Below, in pieces: positions 26,519 through 33,745 of a DNA stretch of 64,000 bases. Positions within the stretch are counted from its first letter, which is position 1; every line of letters begins with the position of its first letter. The position numbers were made by a program, and so were the translations under genes. The notes under the pieces are model-generated. The model was not told the DNA's origin. It ran no database searches and saw only the letters and a list, made by a program, of their open reading frames with translations. Source of the stretch: Pelodictyon phaeoclathratiforme BU-1 (GTDB lineage Bacteria; Bacteroidota; Chlorobiia; Chlorobiales; Chlorobiaceae); assembly GCF_000020645.1 (NCBI RefSeq), contig NC_011060.1:2246501-2310500 (forward strand), written 5' to 3'.

Positions 26519-27550
26519 TCAGCTCTTTTCCACCAGCCCCAACGAGCGCAACAGATTGCGGGTATCGGCCTGCCGGGCGTGACCAACCCACCCGGCAAGG
26601 CTTTTCTGCAAGGTTTCCGGCTTGGCAAGCAGGGTGCATTGTATCCGTTTTTTTGCTCTCCGAACATTTGCTGAAGGAAGTAACCGGTAGCTCTGAAAAA
26701 CTTTTTGCCCGAGAAAGCACTTCCCTTCTGTTGCCGGGTAAAGCTCTGTTCTCCCTGAATTAAGCGTCAATCTGAATTGTTGCAAAAACTCTTCGATTGC
26801 TTTTTTCCACTCCCACAATTCATCCTTGCTATCGGAAAACAAGACGTAATCATCAACGTATCTTACGTAGCCTTTGCATCGCAACACCTCTTTTACGTAG
26901 TGATCCAGAAAGCTGAGGTAGTAGTTGGCAAAAAACTGGCTGGTCAGGTTCCCGATAGGCAGCCCTTTTCTCCGTTCATGAGGGGTAAAAAGGGTGTCAC
27001 CGGGGAAATAGTGAAAATGCTCTGCCTGTATGTTACTGTTATCAATAATGGTATCAATAAGCCACAAAGTGTCAGCGCAGGCTATTTTTCTGCGAAGCAA
27101 CGATTTGAGTATCTCGTGATCGATTGATGGAAAATATTTCCGGATATCACACTTCAGCACATAAGCATACTTTTTCAGATAGTGCTGGTAGCGCTCTATG
27201 GCCTTGTGTGTTCCCTTGGCCGTTCTGTTGGCATAGGTGTCGAAAATAAAGCTCCGTTCAAGAAGAGGGCCAACAATAGTGATCAGGGCATGATGCACAA
27301 CGCGGTCTTTAAAGGGAGCTGCGCTGATCATTCTTGGTTTTGGCTTGTAGATGCTGAAGGTTTTGTATGAACCGGGCTGCCAGGTTTTCGTTCGCAACTC
27401 CGAAAGAATCTGCCAGAGGTTCTCTTCCAGAAAGGTGAAAAAGTGCAGCACCGACTGGTTTTCGCGCTTTCCTTTCGCCGCTTTTTGGGCTGCTGAAAGC
27501 ACATTTTCGAAGGTTACAATGCTCTGAAAAAGGTTTTTGCTGGTTTTCAT
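26519..27550 (-). CDS. Diversity-generating retroelement reverse transcriptase
   Basis: 343 aa, the compact size of DGR RTs, with no maturase, endonuclease or integrase domain. The palm motifs are visible: CDIRKYFPSIDHEIL (RT motif A), LPIGNLTSQFFANYYL (the IGxxxSQ form of motif 4, which marks DGR enzymes in contrast to QGxxxSP of other RTs) and YVRYVDDYVLF (catalytic YxDD box). The basic C-terminus ends ARQADTRNLLRSLGLVEKS. It would copy the TR transcript with adenine-specific errors into cDNA that replaces VR. It starts 12 nt after the T-tract of an intrinsic terminator. Confidence 0.97.
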   Translation of the reverse strand: MKTSKNLFQSIVTFENVLSAAQKAAKGKRENQSVLHFFTFLEENLWQILSELRTKTWQPGSYKTFSIYKPKPRMISAAPFKDRVVHHALITIVGPLLERSFIFDTYANRTAKGTHKAIERYQHYLKKYAYVLKCDIRKYFPSIDHEILKSLLRRKIACADTLWLIDTIIDNSNIQAEHFHYFPGDTLFTPHERRKGLPIGNLTSQFFANYYLSFLDHYVKEVLRCKGYVRYVDDYVLFSDSKDELWEWKKAIEEFLQQFRLTLNSGRTELYPATEGKCFLGQKVFQSYRLLPSANVRRAKKRIQCTLLAKPETLQKSLAGWVGHARQADTRNLLRSLGLVEKS

Positions 27551-27561
27551 CGTTTTGCCAG

Positions 27562-27608
27562 AAAAAAAACAGGCCGCTTTTTCAATTACTTACTCAAGCG
27601 ACCTGTTT
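27562..27608 (-). terminator. Strong intrinsic terminator between TR and RT
   Basis: On the minus strand AAACAGGTCGCTT (27608-27596) pairs with AAGCGGCCTGTTT (27579-27567), with one T:G pair, around a 16-nt loop. The final T-run continues to 27562 (eight T). The RT start codon is at 27550. Transcripts carrying the template would therefore mostly end just before the RT gene. Confidence 0.85.
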
Positions 27609-27945
27609 TATGGGTACTGTTCGTGCATGTTCCACTGAGTGCAATGGCAACATGCCGCAGGAGAAAGAGCCCGGGATGTCATGCCCAAAAAACTGTCCGT
27701 TATTCCTTGAAAGAACGGCATCATAATGGGCTTTAACACGCATCGAAAGGGGCATGATTGGAACGGACAACCCGAAAGCCAATATTGTTGTTCCTGTTCG
27801 CCGGATGATTGTTGTTCCGGGCAGAGCAACGCAGATTGTCGGGATTATTGTTCCAGGAACCGCCGCGCAACGCACGGGCAGATCAGTTACCGGCTCTTTT
27901 CCATCATTCTGAACAAACGATAATTACCATTTATCAACGACTTAT
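27609..27945 (-). ncRNA. DGR template RNA region (leader, TR, spacer)
   Basis: Between the avd stop (27946) and the terminator (27608) lies a noncoding stretch: 62 nt of leader, the 125-nt TR (27883-27759) and a spacer of about 150 nt. In studied DGRs a similarly placed TR plus a spacer of about 140 nt makes the RNA that RT-Avd uses to prime and copy cDNA. The size and order match well. The exact RNA ends cannot be read from the sequence. Confidence 0.7.
27759..27883 (-). repeat. DGR template repeat (TR)
   Basis: 125 bp matching VR2 (28341-28465) and, over 122 bp, VR1 (21587-21708) except at adenines. In the target frame its central part would encode N N N P D N L R C S A R, then N N N H P A N R N N N I G. 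There are eleven AAY codons, while framework segments contain almost no adenine. This concentrates A-directed mutation at chosen residues. Confidence 0.96.
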
Positions 27946-28281
27946 TCAAGCTTTTTTTATCCATCCGCCCAGCATCTTCCCCAATTCTGAAATCTGGCTG
28001 CTCCCAAACTCATAGGAGTTCAAGCTGATAAATTTCATGTCAAAACTCAATCGAACCAGAATGCGCAAACGCGTCAGCACCTCATCGGCCTGCTCCAGCA
28101 ATGGTCGTTTGACGTTCCGCATATTGGCAACTGCCACAAGCTCTGTAAACTCGAGTATAGAATTTTCGATACGCACAGCAATACTGAACCGGTAGCTTTT
28201 GGGAAATTTCCCAGTATGCAGCAGCAGCCATTTCGAAAAATCGTAGGCCTTTTTGACGATCAGCATTTCATGATTCTGCAC
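27946..28281 (-). CDS. avd: Avd-like DGR accessory protein (four-helix bundle)
   Basis: 111 aa from a GTG at 28279-28281 with AAAGGG 9 nt upstream; an ATG at 28264-28266 is the alternative. It is all-helical and rich in basic and aliphatic residues: VKKAYDFSKWLLLHTGKFPK, FTELVAVANMRN, EVLTRLRILVRLSFDMKF. This is the pattern of the S23-intervening-sequence/Avd family, which forms a positively charged pentamer that binds the DGR RT and template RNA. It lies between target 2 (VR2 side) and TR, the standard place for avd. Confidence 0.9.
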   Translation of the reverse strand: MQNHEMLIVKKAYDFSKWLLLHTGKFPKSYRFSIAVRIENSILEFTELVAVANMRNVKRPLLEQADEVLTRLRILVRLSFDMKFISLNSYEFGSSQISELGKMLGGWIKKA

Positions 28282-28290
28282 AAATTTTTT

Positions 28291-28340
28291 CCCTTTCAGA
28301 GTTCCAGAAAACAGAAAGACAGAAGATCAGGAAGAGGGAC
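28291..28340 (-). repeat. 50-bp direct repeat copy 2, 3' flank of VR2
   Basis: Identical to 21537-21586, with the same offset from the VR. It covers the end of target 2 and the 36 bp after its stop, and lies immediately before the avd start. Confidence 0.85.
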
Positions 28341-31300
28341 TGGAACGGACAACCCGAAAGCCAACATTGCCGCTCCTGTGCGCCGGATGAAGGTCGTACC
28401 GGGCAGAGCAACGCAGACCGTCGGGATACTTGCTCCAGGAACCGCCGCGCAACGCACGGGCAGATTTAAAATACTCATCCGACGTATTGTTTTCGTATAA
28501 ATCTTCCATCCACTCCCACACATTGCCTGCCATATCATATAGCCCCTCCGGTGTAGCGCCATCGGGATAGCGCCCTACAGGAGTTGTGGCGCCTTCATTA
28601 CTATCATAATTGGCTCTAGTGGTTGAGGGCTCCTCCTCGCCCCAAGGGTATGTTCTGTTCTCTTTGCCACCTGCGGCATATTCCCACTCCTTTTCTGTGG
28701 GCAAATGATAAAGGGTGCCATCCTGACCATTGCTCTCAAGCAACGAAAGCCAGAGGCAATAGGCCTTGGCGGCATACCAGGTTACACCCATCACCGGTTG
28801 ATCTTCCTTGTTGAATCGCTTGTCGTCATCATAAAAAGAAGCAAGAAGCTTTACCAGCGATTCTTCACCCTTGAGATAATCGCCAAACCCCTCAATCTCC
28901 CCAGCCTCAGATCGTAGAGTTTTTGTATACAATTCAACCGATACATCCTTGGCAAATACAGGCTCTCGGGAATCCAGATAAGCAATAAATTGCCGGTACA
29001 ACTTGTTGGTAACCGTATATTTGGCAACGTAAAGGTCTGGCACTGTTTCCTGCTTCTCAGTCACGGAGAAGGTAAAGGTACCTCCCTCGATAAGGATGTA
29101 TTGCGCATCGAGTTCATAGGGATTGTATCTGACAGAAATTGCCTTCACACTAACATTCACCTTACAGACGATGTCAGCGGTGATATCAGAGGCAATTTTA
29201 ACCCCTGGAATTTCATAAGCAAGACGCAGAATATCGGCGTCTTTGGTGCAGTTAGCGTCAATGAACTTCTGTACAGCTTTGACAGCTTCCGGCTTACCGA
29301 TGGTTTTCAAGCACTCCAAGAGATATCGCTGCCTATTTGGCGTTGTTGCCGGGTCAAGCAACTTCTTTTGCAAGGCGTCAACCTTCCTCTGGGGAGCCTC
29401 CTCAACAAGGGCAACAAGCAAGTCCTGCTGCTTTTGAGTCAAGTTTTCTGTAACCGGCGAATCAAAAAGCATCTGCATAAAGCTGTCGAACAGTTCCGCA
29501 TCATCAACATGGCCGATAAAAAAGCGAAATACCTCCTGCCACCAGTCGTCACCAAAGCGGGTAACAAGCGTGTCAAGATAACCTGGCCGGTGCATGTTTT
29601 TCACAAGCTGCACACCCGCCAGGTACTCTCTGAATGATTTGTGCCGGAAAACATACTCTCGGTCACCATATTCCACGAGCACCCCGGCCCGATCAACAAG
29701 GTTACGGCAGAACTCCCCTGCGGGAAGCGAGTTGCAGAGGGTATCAAGCAGTTCCTGCATTTTTAACTGCATGTCAATTCTACCAACCTCGTCCTTTTTA
29801 AGCTCCTCCTGCATCCAGAGTGAGACCGGACTCAGAACGCGCCGGGCATCTTCTGCCCCAAGCAATGGGGATATTCCTCTACGCCGGTCACGATAATCGA
29901 GCATAAAATTCAATGCCGCATCATAGAGCTTCAACCGGCTACCCGGCATATATTCTCGCTCTTTCCAGAGCATGGCCATAATCTGCAACAGCAAGGGAAT
30001 CCCTGCGAGTGTTTGCATACTTCTATTTTTTTCCTGTGCCAGAAACGCAATAAGAGCATCTGCTTTTTTCGTAGCCACATGTTCCTGCTGGCTTCGCCAC
30101 GCCGCCTGATATCCTGCTGGAGGAATCTCTCCCAAGTATGCAGCCTTGAACCACTGCTGTAAAAATTGCGCCTGCTGCTCTTTTGTAAAATCCATGATAT
30201 CAGCCCTCAAATGGCCAGCTTCAAGCTCAATGCCATCCCCTTTCCGATAACCCGTGCTTCGTGACGTCACAACAAAACGGGCATTGGTAAATCCACCAAC
30301 CGTGCGGTCTATCCAGCCACAGACCGCTATCCGGTCGTGAACATCGCTGATTTCGTCGAGACCATCGAGAAGCACCAATGTTGACGGCTTGTCAAGCCAG
30401 CCGGAAAAGAGTGTTTCTTCAATCTTGAGAAAATGTTTTTCCGACCATGCCGCCAGGTTTTCCGATAATGACATGTAGCCGGTATCACTTTTCTTGAGTT
30501 CACGCAACGGAAGAAAAAAAACATTGACTGGTTCACGAAAGCCAAACTCCTGATAGCGTTTGTTATCGAAGCAGGAGAGTGCATAATATTTGAGCAAAGT
30601 TGTCTTTCCCGAACCGGGATCACCGATAACGAGCAGTAAAAGATTATGCTGAAAAACAAAGCTCATCACCTCTTCAGGGGTACTGTTGCGTTCATCCTTC
30701 TGCGGTTCGCACAAAGCCTCCCCTGCACGAAATCGCTCTTCGCACCGCGATGAACCTGAGAGAGTTAACGAAACGAAGGTGTCGGATAGTTTTACTGAAA
30801 AACTTTCAAGGGCGGGAGAGCCTGTCAGGGTGATATTTCCGAGTTGTTGTTTCAATGTGGATTGGTAGCGGAACAAATCAGCCGCAGCGTTGCGGGTATG
30901 CGAGCAAATACGATTGCCTGAAAAAACGACATCCGAATTTTTTTGAGCGAACCAGTTCTGAATCTGAAGGTCAAGATGTGTGACAAGATCGCTCTTGAAC
31001 ATGGAGAGATCATCATATTCCCACAAAAGAAGATAATTTTGCAATGTTTTCCGGAAAGTCTCAAGCTCTCCAACCTGCCGGGAAAATTCTGCCACCTTGC
31101 CTGCATCAGAAGTGTCAAGAGGATACTTTGCTCTGGAAAAATAGAGCATGACCTGTTTTTCATCGTTCATCAGGCGCTGTACCTCTTCAACTGCTCCTCC
31201 CGGCGCAACACCTGTATCGGTGCCAATCCTTGTCCAAAAAATAGCAATGGCAAAATGGCATTGATCTACGAACTGTCTGTTGAGAATTCCCTGCGTCCGT

Positions 31301-31476
31301 TCCCCGCTTTGAGGAGCAGCGCGTTCCTCCCACAATACAGGATCAAGTATGAGTTCAGACTCTGGATGTCGGTGATTCCAGCCCAATATTACCTCTTTGG
31401 CAATATCCCGCTCTTCTGCTACATCTGAAGGCGAAGCAACAAGAACTTTTATTTTGCGATACAATTTATCACTCAT
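28327..31476 (-). CDS. DGR target 2: DUF4062-NACHT-FGE/C-type-lectin-like protein
   Basis: 1,049 aa. Same architecture as target 1: DUF4062-like N-terminus (KVLVASPSDVAEERDIAKEV, FAIAIFWTRIGTDTGVAPGG), NACHT domain (Walker A GDPGSGKTT at about 284, Walker B LVLLDGLDE) and helical middle. It has an extra insert of about 45 residues before the FGE/lectin fold, which starts at about 810 (YVAKYTVTNKLYRQF, WYAAKAYCLWLS, LPTEKEWEYAAGG, YDMAGNVWEW, RALRGGSW). VR2 supplies the last 45 residues or so. Its ATG overlaps the ParE-like toxin stop by 4 nt (31473-31476), so translation is coupled to a toxin-antitoxin pair. Likely a cytosolic sensor NTPase with a diversifiable binding face. Target and output are unknown. 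Confidence 0.93.
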   Translation of the reverse strand: MSDKLYRKIKVLVASPSDVAEERDIAKEVILGWNHRHPESELILDPVLWEERAAPQSGERTQGILNRQFVDQCHFAIAIFWTRIGTDTGVAPGGAVEEVQRLMNDEKQVMLYFSRAKYPLDTSDAGKVAEFSRQVGELETFRKTLQNYLLLWEYDDLSMFKSDLVTHLDLQIQNWFAQKNSDVVFSGNRICSHTRNAAADLFRYQSTLKQQLGNITLTGSPALESFSVKLSDTFVSLTLSGSSRCEERFRAGEALCEPQKDERNSTPEEVMSFVFQHNLLLLVIGDPGSGKTTLLKYYALSCFDNKRYQEFGFREPVNVFFLPLRELKKSDTGYMSLSENLAAWSEKHFLKIEETLFSGWLDKPSTLVLLDGLDEISDVHDRIAVCGWIDRTVGGFTNARFVVTSRSTGYRKGDGIELEAGHLRADIMDFTKEQQAQFLQQWFKAAYLGEIPPAGYQAAWRSQQEHVATKKADALIAFLAQEKNRSMQTLAGIPLLLQIMAMLWKEREYMPGSRLKLYDAALNFMLDYRDRRRGISPLLGAEDARRVLSPVSLWMQEELKKDEVGRIDMQLKMQELLDTLCNSLPAGEFCRNLVDRAGVLVEYGDREYVFRHKSFREYLAGVQLVKNMHRPGYLDTLVTRFGDDWWQEVFRFFIGHVDDAELFDSFMQMLFDSPVTENLTQKQQDLLVALVEEAPQRKVDALQKKLLDPATTPNRQRYLLECLKTIGKPEAVKAVQKFIDANCTKDADILRLAYEIPGVKIASDITADIVCKVNVSVKAISVRYNPYELDAQYILIEGGTFTFSVTEKQETVPDLYVAKYTVTNKLYRQFIAYLDSREPVFAKDVSVELYTKTLRSEAGEIEGFGDYLKGEESLVKLLASFYDDDKRFNKEDQPVMGVTWYAAKAYCLWLSLLESNGQDGTLYHLPTEKEWEYAAGGKENRTYPWGEEEPSTTRANYDSNEGATTPVGRYPDGATPEGLYDMAGNVWEWMEDLYENNTSDEYFKSARALRGGSWSKYPDGLRCSARYDLHPAHRSGNVGFRVVRSSPSS
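28341..28465 (-). repeat. DGR variable repeat VR2 (target 2)
   Basis: 125 bp, gap-free match to the TR at 27759-27883. Fourteen differences, 13 at template adenines. The one exception is plus-strand position 28429 (coding-strand T to G, AAT to AAG). Examples: GAC AAT to GAC GGT, AAC AAC AAT to TAC GAC CTT. It encodes the end of target 2. Confidence 0.95.
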
Positions 31477-31769
31477 TCTTCCTCGAGCCCCATTAATCGT
31501 CTTGTATGATAAAGAGAGATAACAACAACCCGTGATACTTTTTCGTCTACTCTGTAAACAATCCGGTACTCTCCATGCAACAACTCACGAAGAGAATCTT
31601 CAGAAAATTCCGGAACAACTCTTCCGATATAAGGGAAATCAGCAAGTTTCATAACGGATTGCCTGACAGATTCCGCCCAATTTCTGGCTGCACCGGGTTT
31701 ATCAACAGCAATAAACCGCACAACCTCTTCAATCTGAGAGGCCGCACGTTCTGAAAATTCGACGATCAT
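31473..31769 (-). CDS. ParE/RelE-family toxin
   Basis: 98 aa, normal for ParE/RelE. VEFSERAASQIEEVVRFIA opens the fold, then a WAESV helix, FPYIGRVVPEF and the C-terminal strands RELLHGEYRIVYRV and VVVISLYHTRRL. The family includes gyrase inhibitors and ribosome-dependent RNases; this one looks more ParE-like. It overlaps its antitoxin upstream by 4 nt and the NACHT target downstream by 4 nt, making a three-gene coupled unit. Confidence 0.9.
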   Translation of the reverse strand: MIVEFSERAASQIEEVVRFIAVDKPGAARNWAESVRQSVMKLADFPYIGRVVPEFSEDSLRELLHGEYRIVYRVDEKVSRVVVISLYHTRRLMGLEEE

Positions 31770-32056
31770 CGCTTTTCAGCTTCGGCAATGATCTTTTCAA
31801 GCGAGGCAAAAACCTCCTTTGCTGGTACAGTGCGGTTGTTGCGATAATCTTCAAGCCCTTCGGTAACCGACTGCATAAATGCTATTTGATCAAGCATCTG
31901 TTGATATGATTCCGCATCAAGCAGCACAGCCGAACCTCTCCCTGTCCGCGTTAACAGCAGCGGTTGTTTGCTGACGCTCAGCTCCTCCATATACCGTTCG
32001 ATATTGTTTCCGAAATCTGTTAATGGAGCAACGTTCCTGACTTGAATGGTATGCAT
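31766..32056 (-). CDS. Phd/YefM-type antitoxin of the ParE pair
   Basis: 96 aa from the ATG at 32054-32056; an upstream ATG at 32116 would add 20 unlikely residues. HTIQVRNVAPLTDFGNNIER, then PLLLTRTGRGSAVLLDAESY, is the Phd/YefM antitoxin fold with a helical, charged C-terminal tail that would neutralise the toxin. It is the first gene of the unit that continues into the toxin and target 2. A palindrome at 32089-32098 may be its operator. Confidence 0.88.
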   Translation of the reverse strand: MHTIQVRNVAPLTDFGNNIERYMEELSVSKQPLLLTRTGRGSAVLLDAESYQQMLDQIAFMQSVTEGLEDYRNNRTVPAKEVFASLEKIIAEAEKR

Positions 32057-32088
32057 GGCATTCACAAGAAGTAATAAGGTGACACTAT

Positions 32089-32098
32089 CTTGTACAAG
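32089..32098. promoter_or_regulatory. Possible operator palindrome upstream of the antitoxin-ParE-target 2 unit
   Basis: CTTGTACAAG is a perfect 10-bp palindrome, 33 nt upstream of the antitoxin ATG, where autoregulatory antitoxins usually bind. A short palindrome can occur by chance, so this is tentative. Confidence 0.35.
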
Positions 32099-32116
32099 GT
32101 AACTCCATTCATACAA

Positions 32117-32617
32117 AAATCATTACCCGTTTTATGAGAAACAACCCAATCCCAGCGAGCGCAAAAGGTTACTGATATCGGCCTGCCGGGCTTGATGCTG
32201 TTTCACCTCTTCAAGCTTCGCTTACAATCTGCGCAAGTGGACTGCTCATTGTTTTTACTGGTTTCCGCTTTTGTCAAGCAATTTTCGGAGGCTGGATTGC
32301 CGAGGAGTTGAAGGCTACAAGCTTGTGCCAGTTGATAGCACCACTGTCGTCGCAATACTCGATACTGAATTGGCGGGTAAATTTATTGAGCATCCTGTCA
32401 TAGGAGTCCTGAAACTCTTCGCTTTTTTCCTGGGCCTTGTGACCCAGCGGGTCGATAAGCTCGGTGTAGAGATTGGGATCTGAAGAGATAAACTCCCAAA
32501 AAGTCTGGCCGCAATATTTGAAATAGTCGCCCTGATCGGGGGTACTAACTCTGCCGTAACAGCAGCCATTAACGGCAACAACCTATTCTTTTCTGATGAA
32601 AGGTGCCGATGTTCTCT
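32117..32617. other. Gap between the antitoxin operon and the methyltransferase, made of gene remnants
   Basis: No intact gene in these 500 bp. It holds the RT 3' remnant (32132-32249) and most of the deleted restriction-enzyme gene (32274-32658). The edge next to 32117 should contain the antitoxin-toxin-target 2 promoter. Confidence 0.6.
32132..32249 (-). pseudogene. Remnant of a second DGR reverse-transcriptase 3' end
   Basis: The minus strand reads ARQADISNLLRSLGL just before a TAA at 32132-32134. This nearly copies the end of the RT at 26519 (ARQADTRNLLRSLGL); the DNA is also similar. It is preceded by a short frame MSSPLAQIVSEA from 32249 that needs a one-base shift to join EEVKQHQARQAD. 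No RT core remains. Confidence 0.6.
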
Positions 32618-32658
32618 TCAACGTAGGTCAATACGTCGTTCAGGATAAGTGGTTTCAT
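32274..32658 (-). pseudogene. Internally deleted type II restriction endonuclease
   Basis: The frame begins at the ATG 32656-32658, inside the end of the methyltransferase gene, as MKPLILNDVLTYVEENIGTF and runs about 25 residues. A different frame then gives STPDQGDYFKYCGQTFWEFI, LYTELIDPLGHKAQEKSEEF and INWHKLVAFNSSA up to a TGA at 32274-32276. The start overlap and the content fit a restriction enzyme cognate to the methylase, of which the middle, with the catalytic core, is missing. I cannot name the specificity. Confidence 0.6.
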
Positions 32659-33496
32659 GCTCCTCCTTTTGTTCCAGCAGATAGAGTTCAACCGGTTTCA
32701 GCTCCGTTTTTACCATGTCGTAGTACTCTGGCACAATTTCAATGCCGATAGAGTTTCTTCTCATTCTTTGCGCTACCGCATTGGTTGTTCCTGACCCCAT
32801 GAATGGATCGAGCACAGTATCTCCCTCTTTGGTAAAGAGCTTGATAAACCATTCCGGAAGCCCTTCAGGAAAGGCTGCGCTGTGTTTTTTGTTGTTGCAT
32901 TCTGTGGCGAGGTGCAGCACGTTGGTCGGATAGGCCATCTCCCGATCCAGCCAGTTTGAGATATTTTTTCCGAACCCGCTGCCGACCTTCGATTCATCAC
33001 GCGTTTTGTCGGTCTCACTCAGGTTTTTCAGGCGGGTTTTCGACCAATCGCCCATTGGCACCATAACGGCTTTCTGGTCCATATAAAAGTGCTTGCTTTT
33101 ATTGAACTGGATCAACCGTTCCCAGGAATCCCTGAATCGGTTTGGCCATTTACCGGGATAACAGTTTTTTTTATGCCAGATAAATTCTTCTGTCCAGAAC
33201 CAGCCCTGCTTCCTCATTTCAAGAATGAGTTCCATCACGTAGGTACTCCGTTCGCCATTGACAACCTTCTCCTTGATGTTCAGGACAAAGGTACCTGTTG
33301 GTTTCAGCACCCTCAGAAGCTGCAGGGATATCGGTAAAAACCACTCAACATAATCGTCCGGATGAAAGCCGCCATAGGTTTGTTTTCTCTGGTCAGCATA
33401 GGGCGGGGAGGTAAATATCAGGTCTACCGAATCATCCGGCAACGTTTTGAGCAGTTGTGTGCAGTCTCCAAGGTAGAGATCCGTTTTTGTTTCCAT
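32618..33496 (-). CDS. DNA methyltransferase, type II (TSPPY class)
   Basis: 292 aa. The catalytic motif TSPPYADQRKQTYGG (motif IV) comes first, at about residue 30, and the AdoMet motif DPFMGSGTTNAVA (motif I) near residue 235. This is the beta-type order of amino-methyltransferases that make N4-methylcytosine or N6-methyladenine. TSPPY favours N4-cytosine. With the partner restriction gene deleted it is now a solitary methylase. It reads towards the DGR locus. Confidence 0.92.
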   Translation of the reverse strand: METKTDLYLGDCTQLLKTLPDDSVDLIFTSPPYADQRKQTYGGFHPDDYVEWFLPISLQLLRVLKPTGTFVLNIKEKVVNGERSTYVMELILEMRKQGWFWTEEFIWHKKNCYPGKWPNRFRDSWERLIQFNKSKHFYMDQKAVMVPMGDWSKTRLKNLSETDKTRDESKVGSGFGKNISNWLDREMAYPTNVLHLATECNNKKHSAAFPEGLPEWFIKLFTKEGDTVLDPFMGSGTTNAVAQRMRRNSIGIEIVPEYYDMVKTELKPVELYLLEQKEEHETTYPERRIDLR

Positions 33497-33745
33497 GCGT
33501 ATAAGCTTTCAAAGTCGTAAGATGTTCATCTCTCGCAGTAGTTGTGTCGCATTCGATACTGCACTGGCTGAAACTTACATTATTTTTTTGATTTATCCGG
33601 TTGAGAGGCCACGCTGCTGCAACCCGATAAGGGTGCTGGGGCATGGAGCAACAACTTTTCTCCCGAAAAAATGAGCCCCTCATAAAAATGGGATAATTCC
33701 GTATACTCCCCTTTTTATGACACAACCAAAACGGGAGAAGCAACC
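33497..33745. other. 249-bp gap between methyltransferase and the small 60-aa gene
   Basis: A divergent intergenic region. I see only the ribosome-binding site of the 60-aa gene (33734-33741) and no convincing promoter or further gene. Confidence 0.4.

Noticed and set aside
26519..27550. The RT as a group II intron maturase or a retron
   Set aside because: There is no maturase or endonuclease domain and no intron structure, motif 4 is the DGR form, and a TR/VR system with adenine bias is present.
21587..28465. TR/VR copies as a CRISPR or a simple tandem repeat
   Set aside because: Only three dispersed copies of about 125 bp exist, in gene ends and next to RT, with adenine-specific differences and no spacers.
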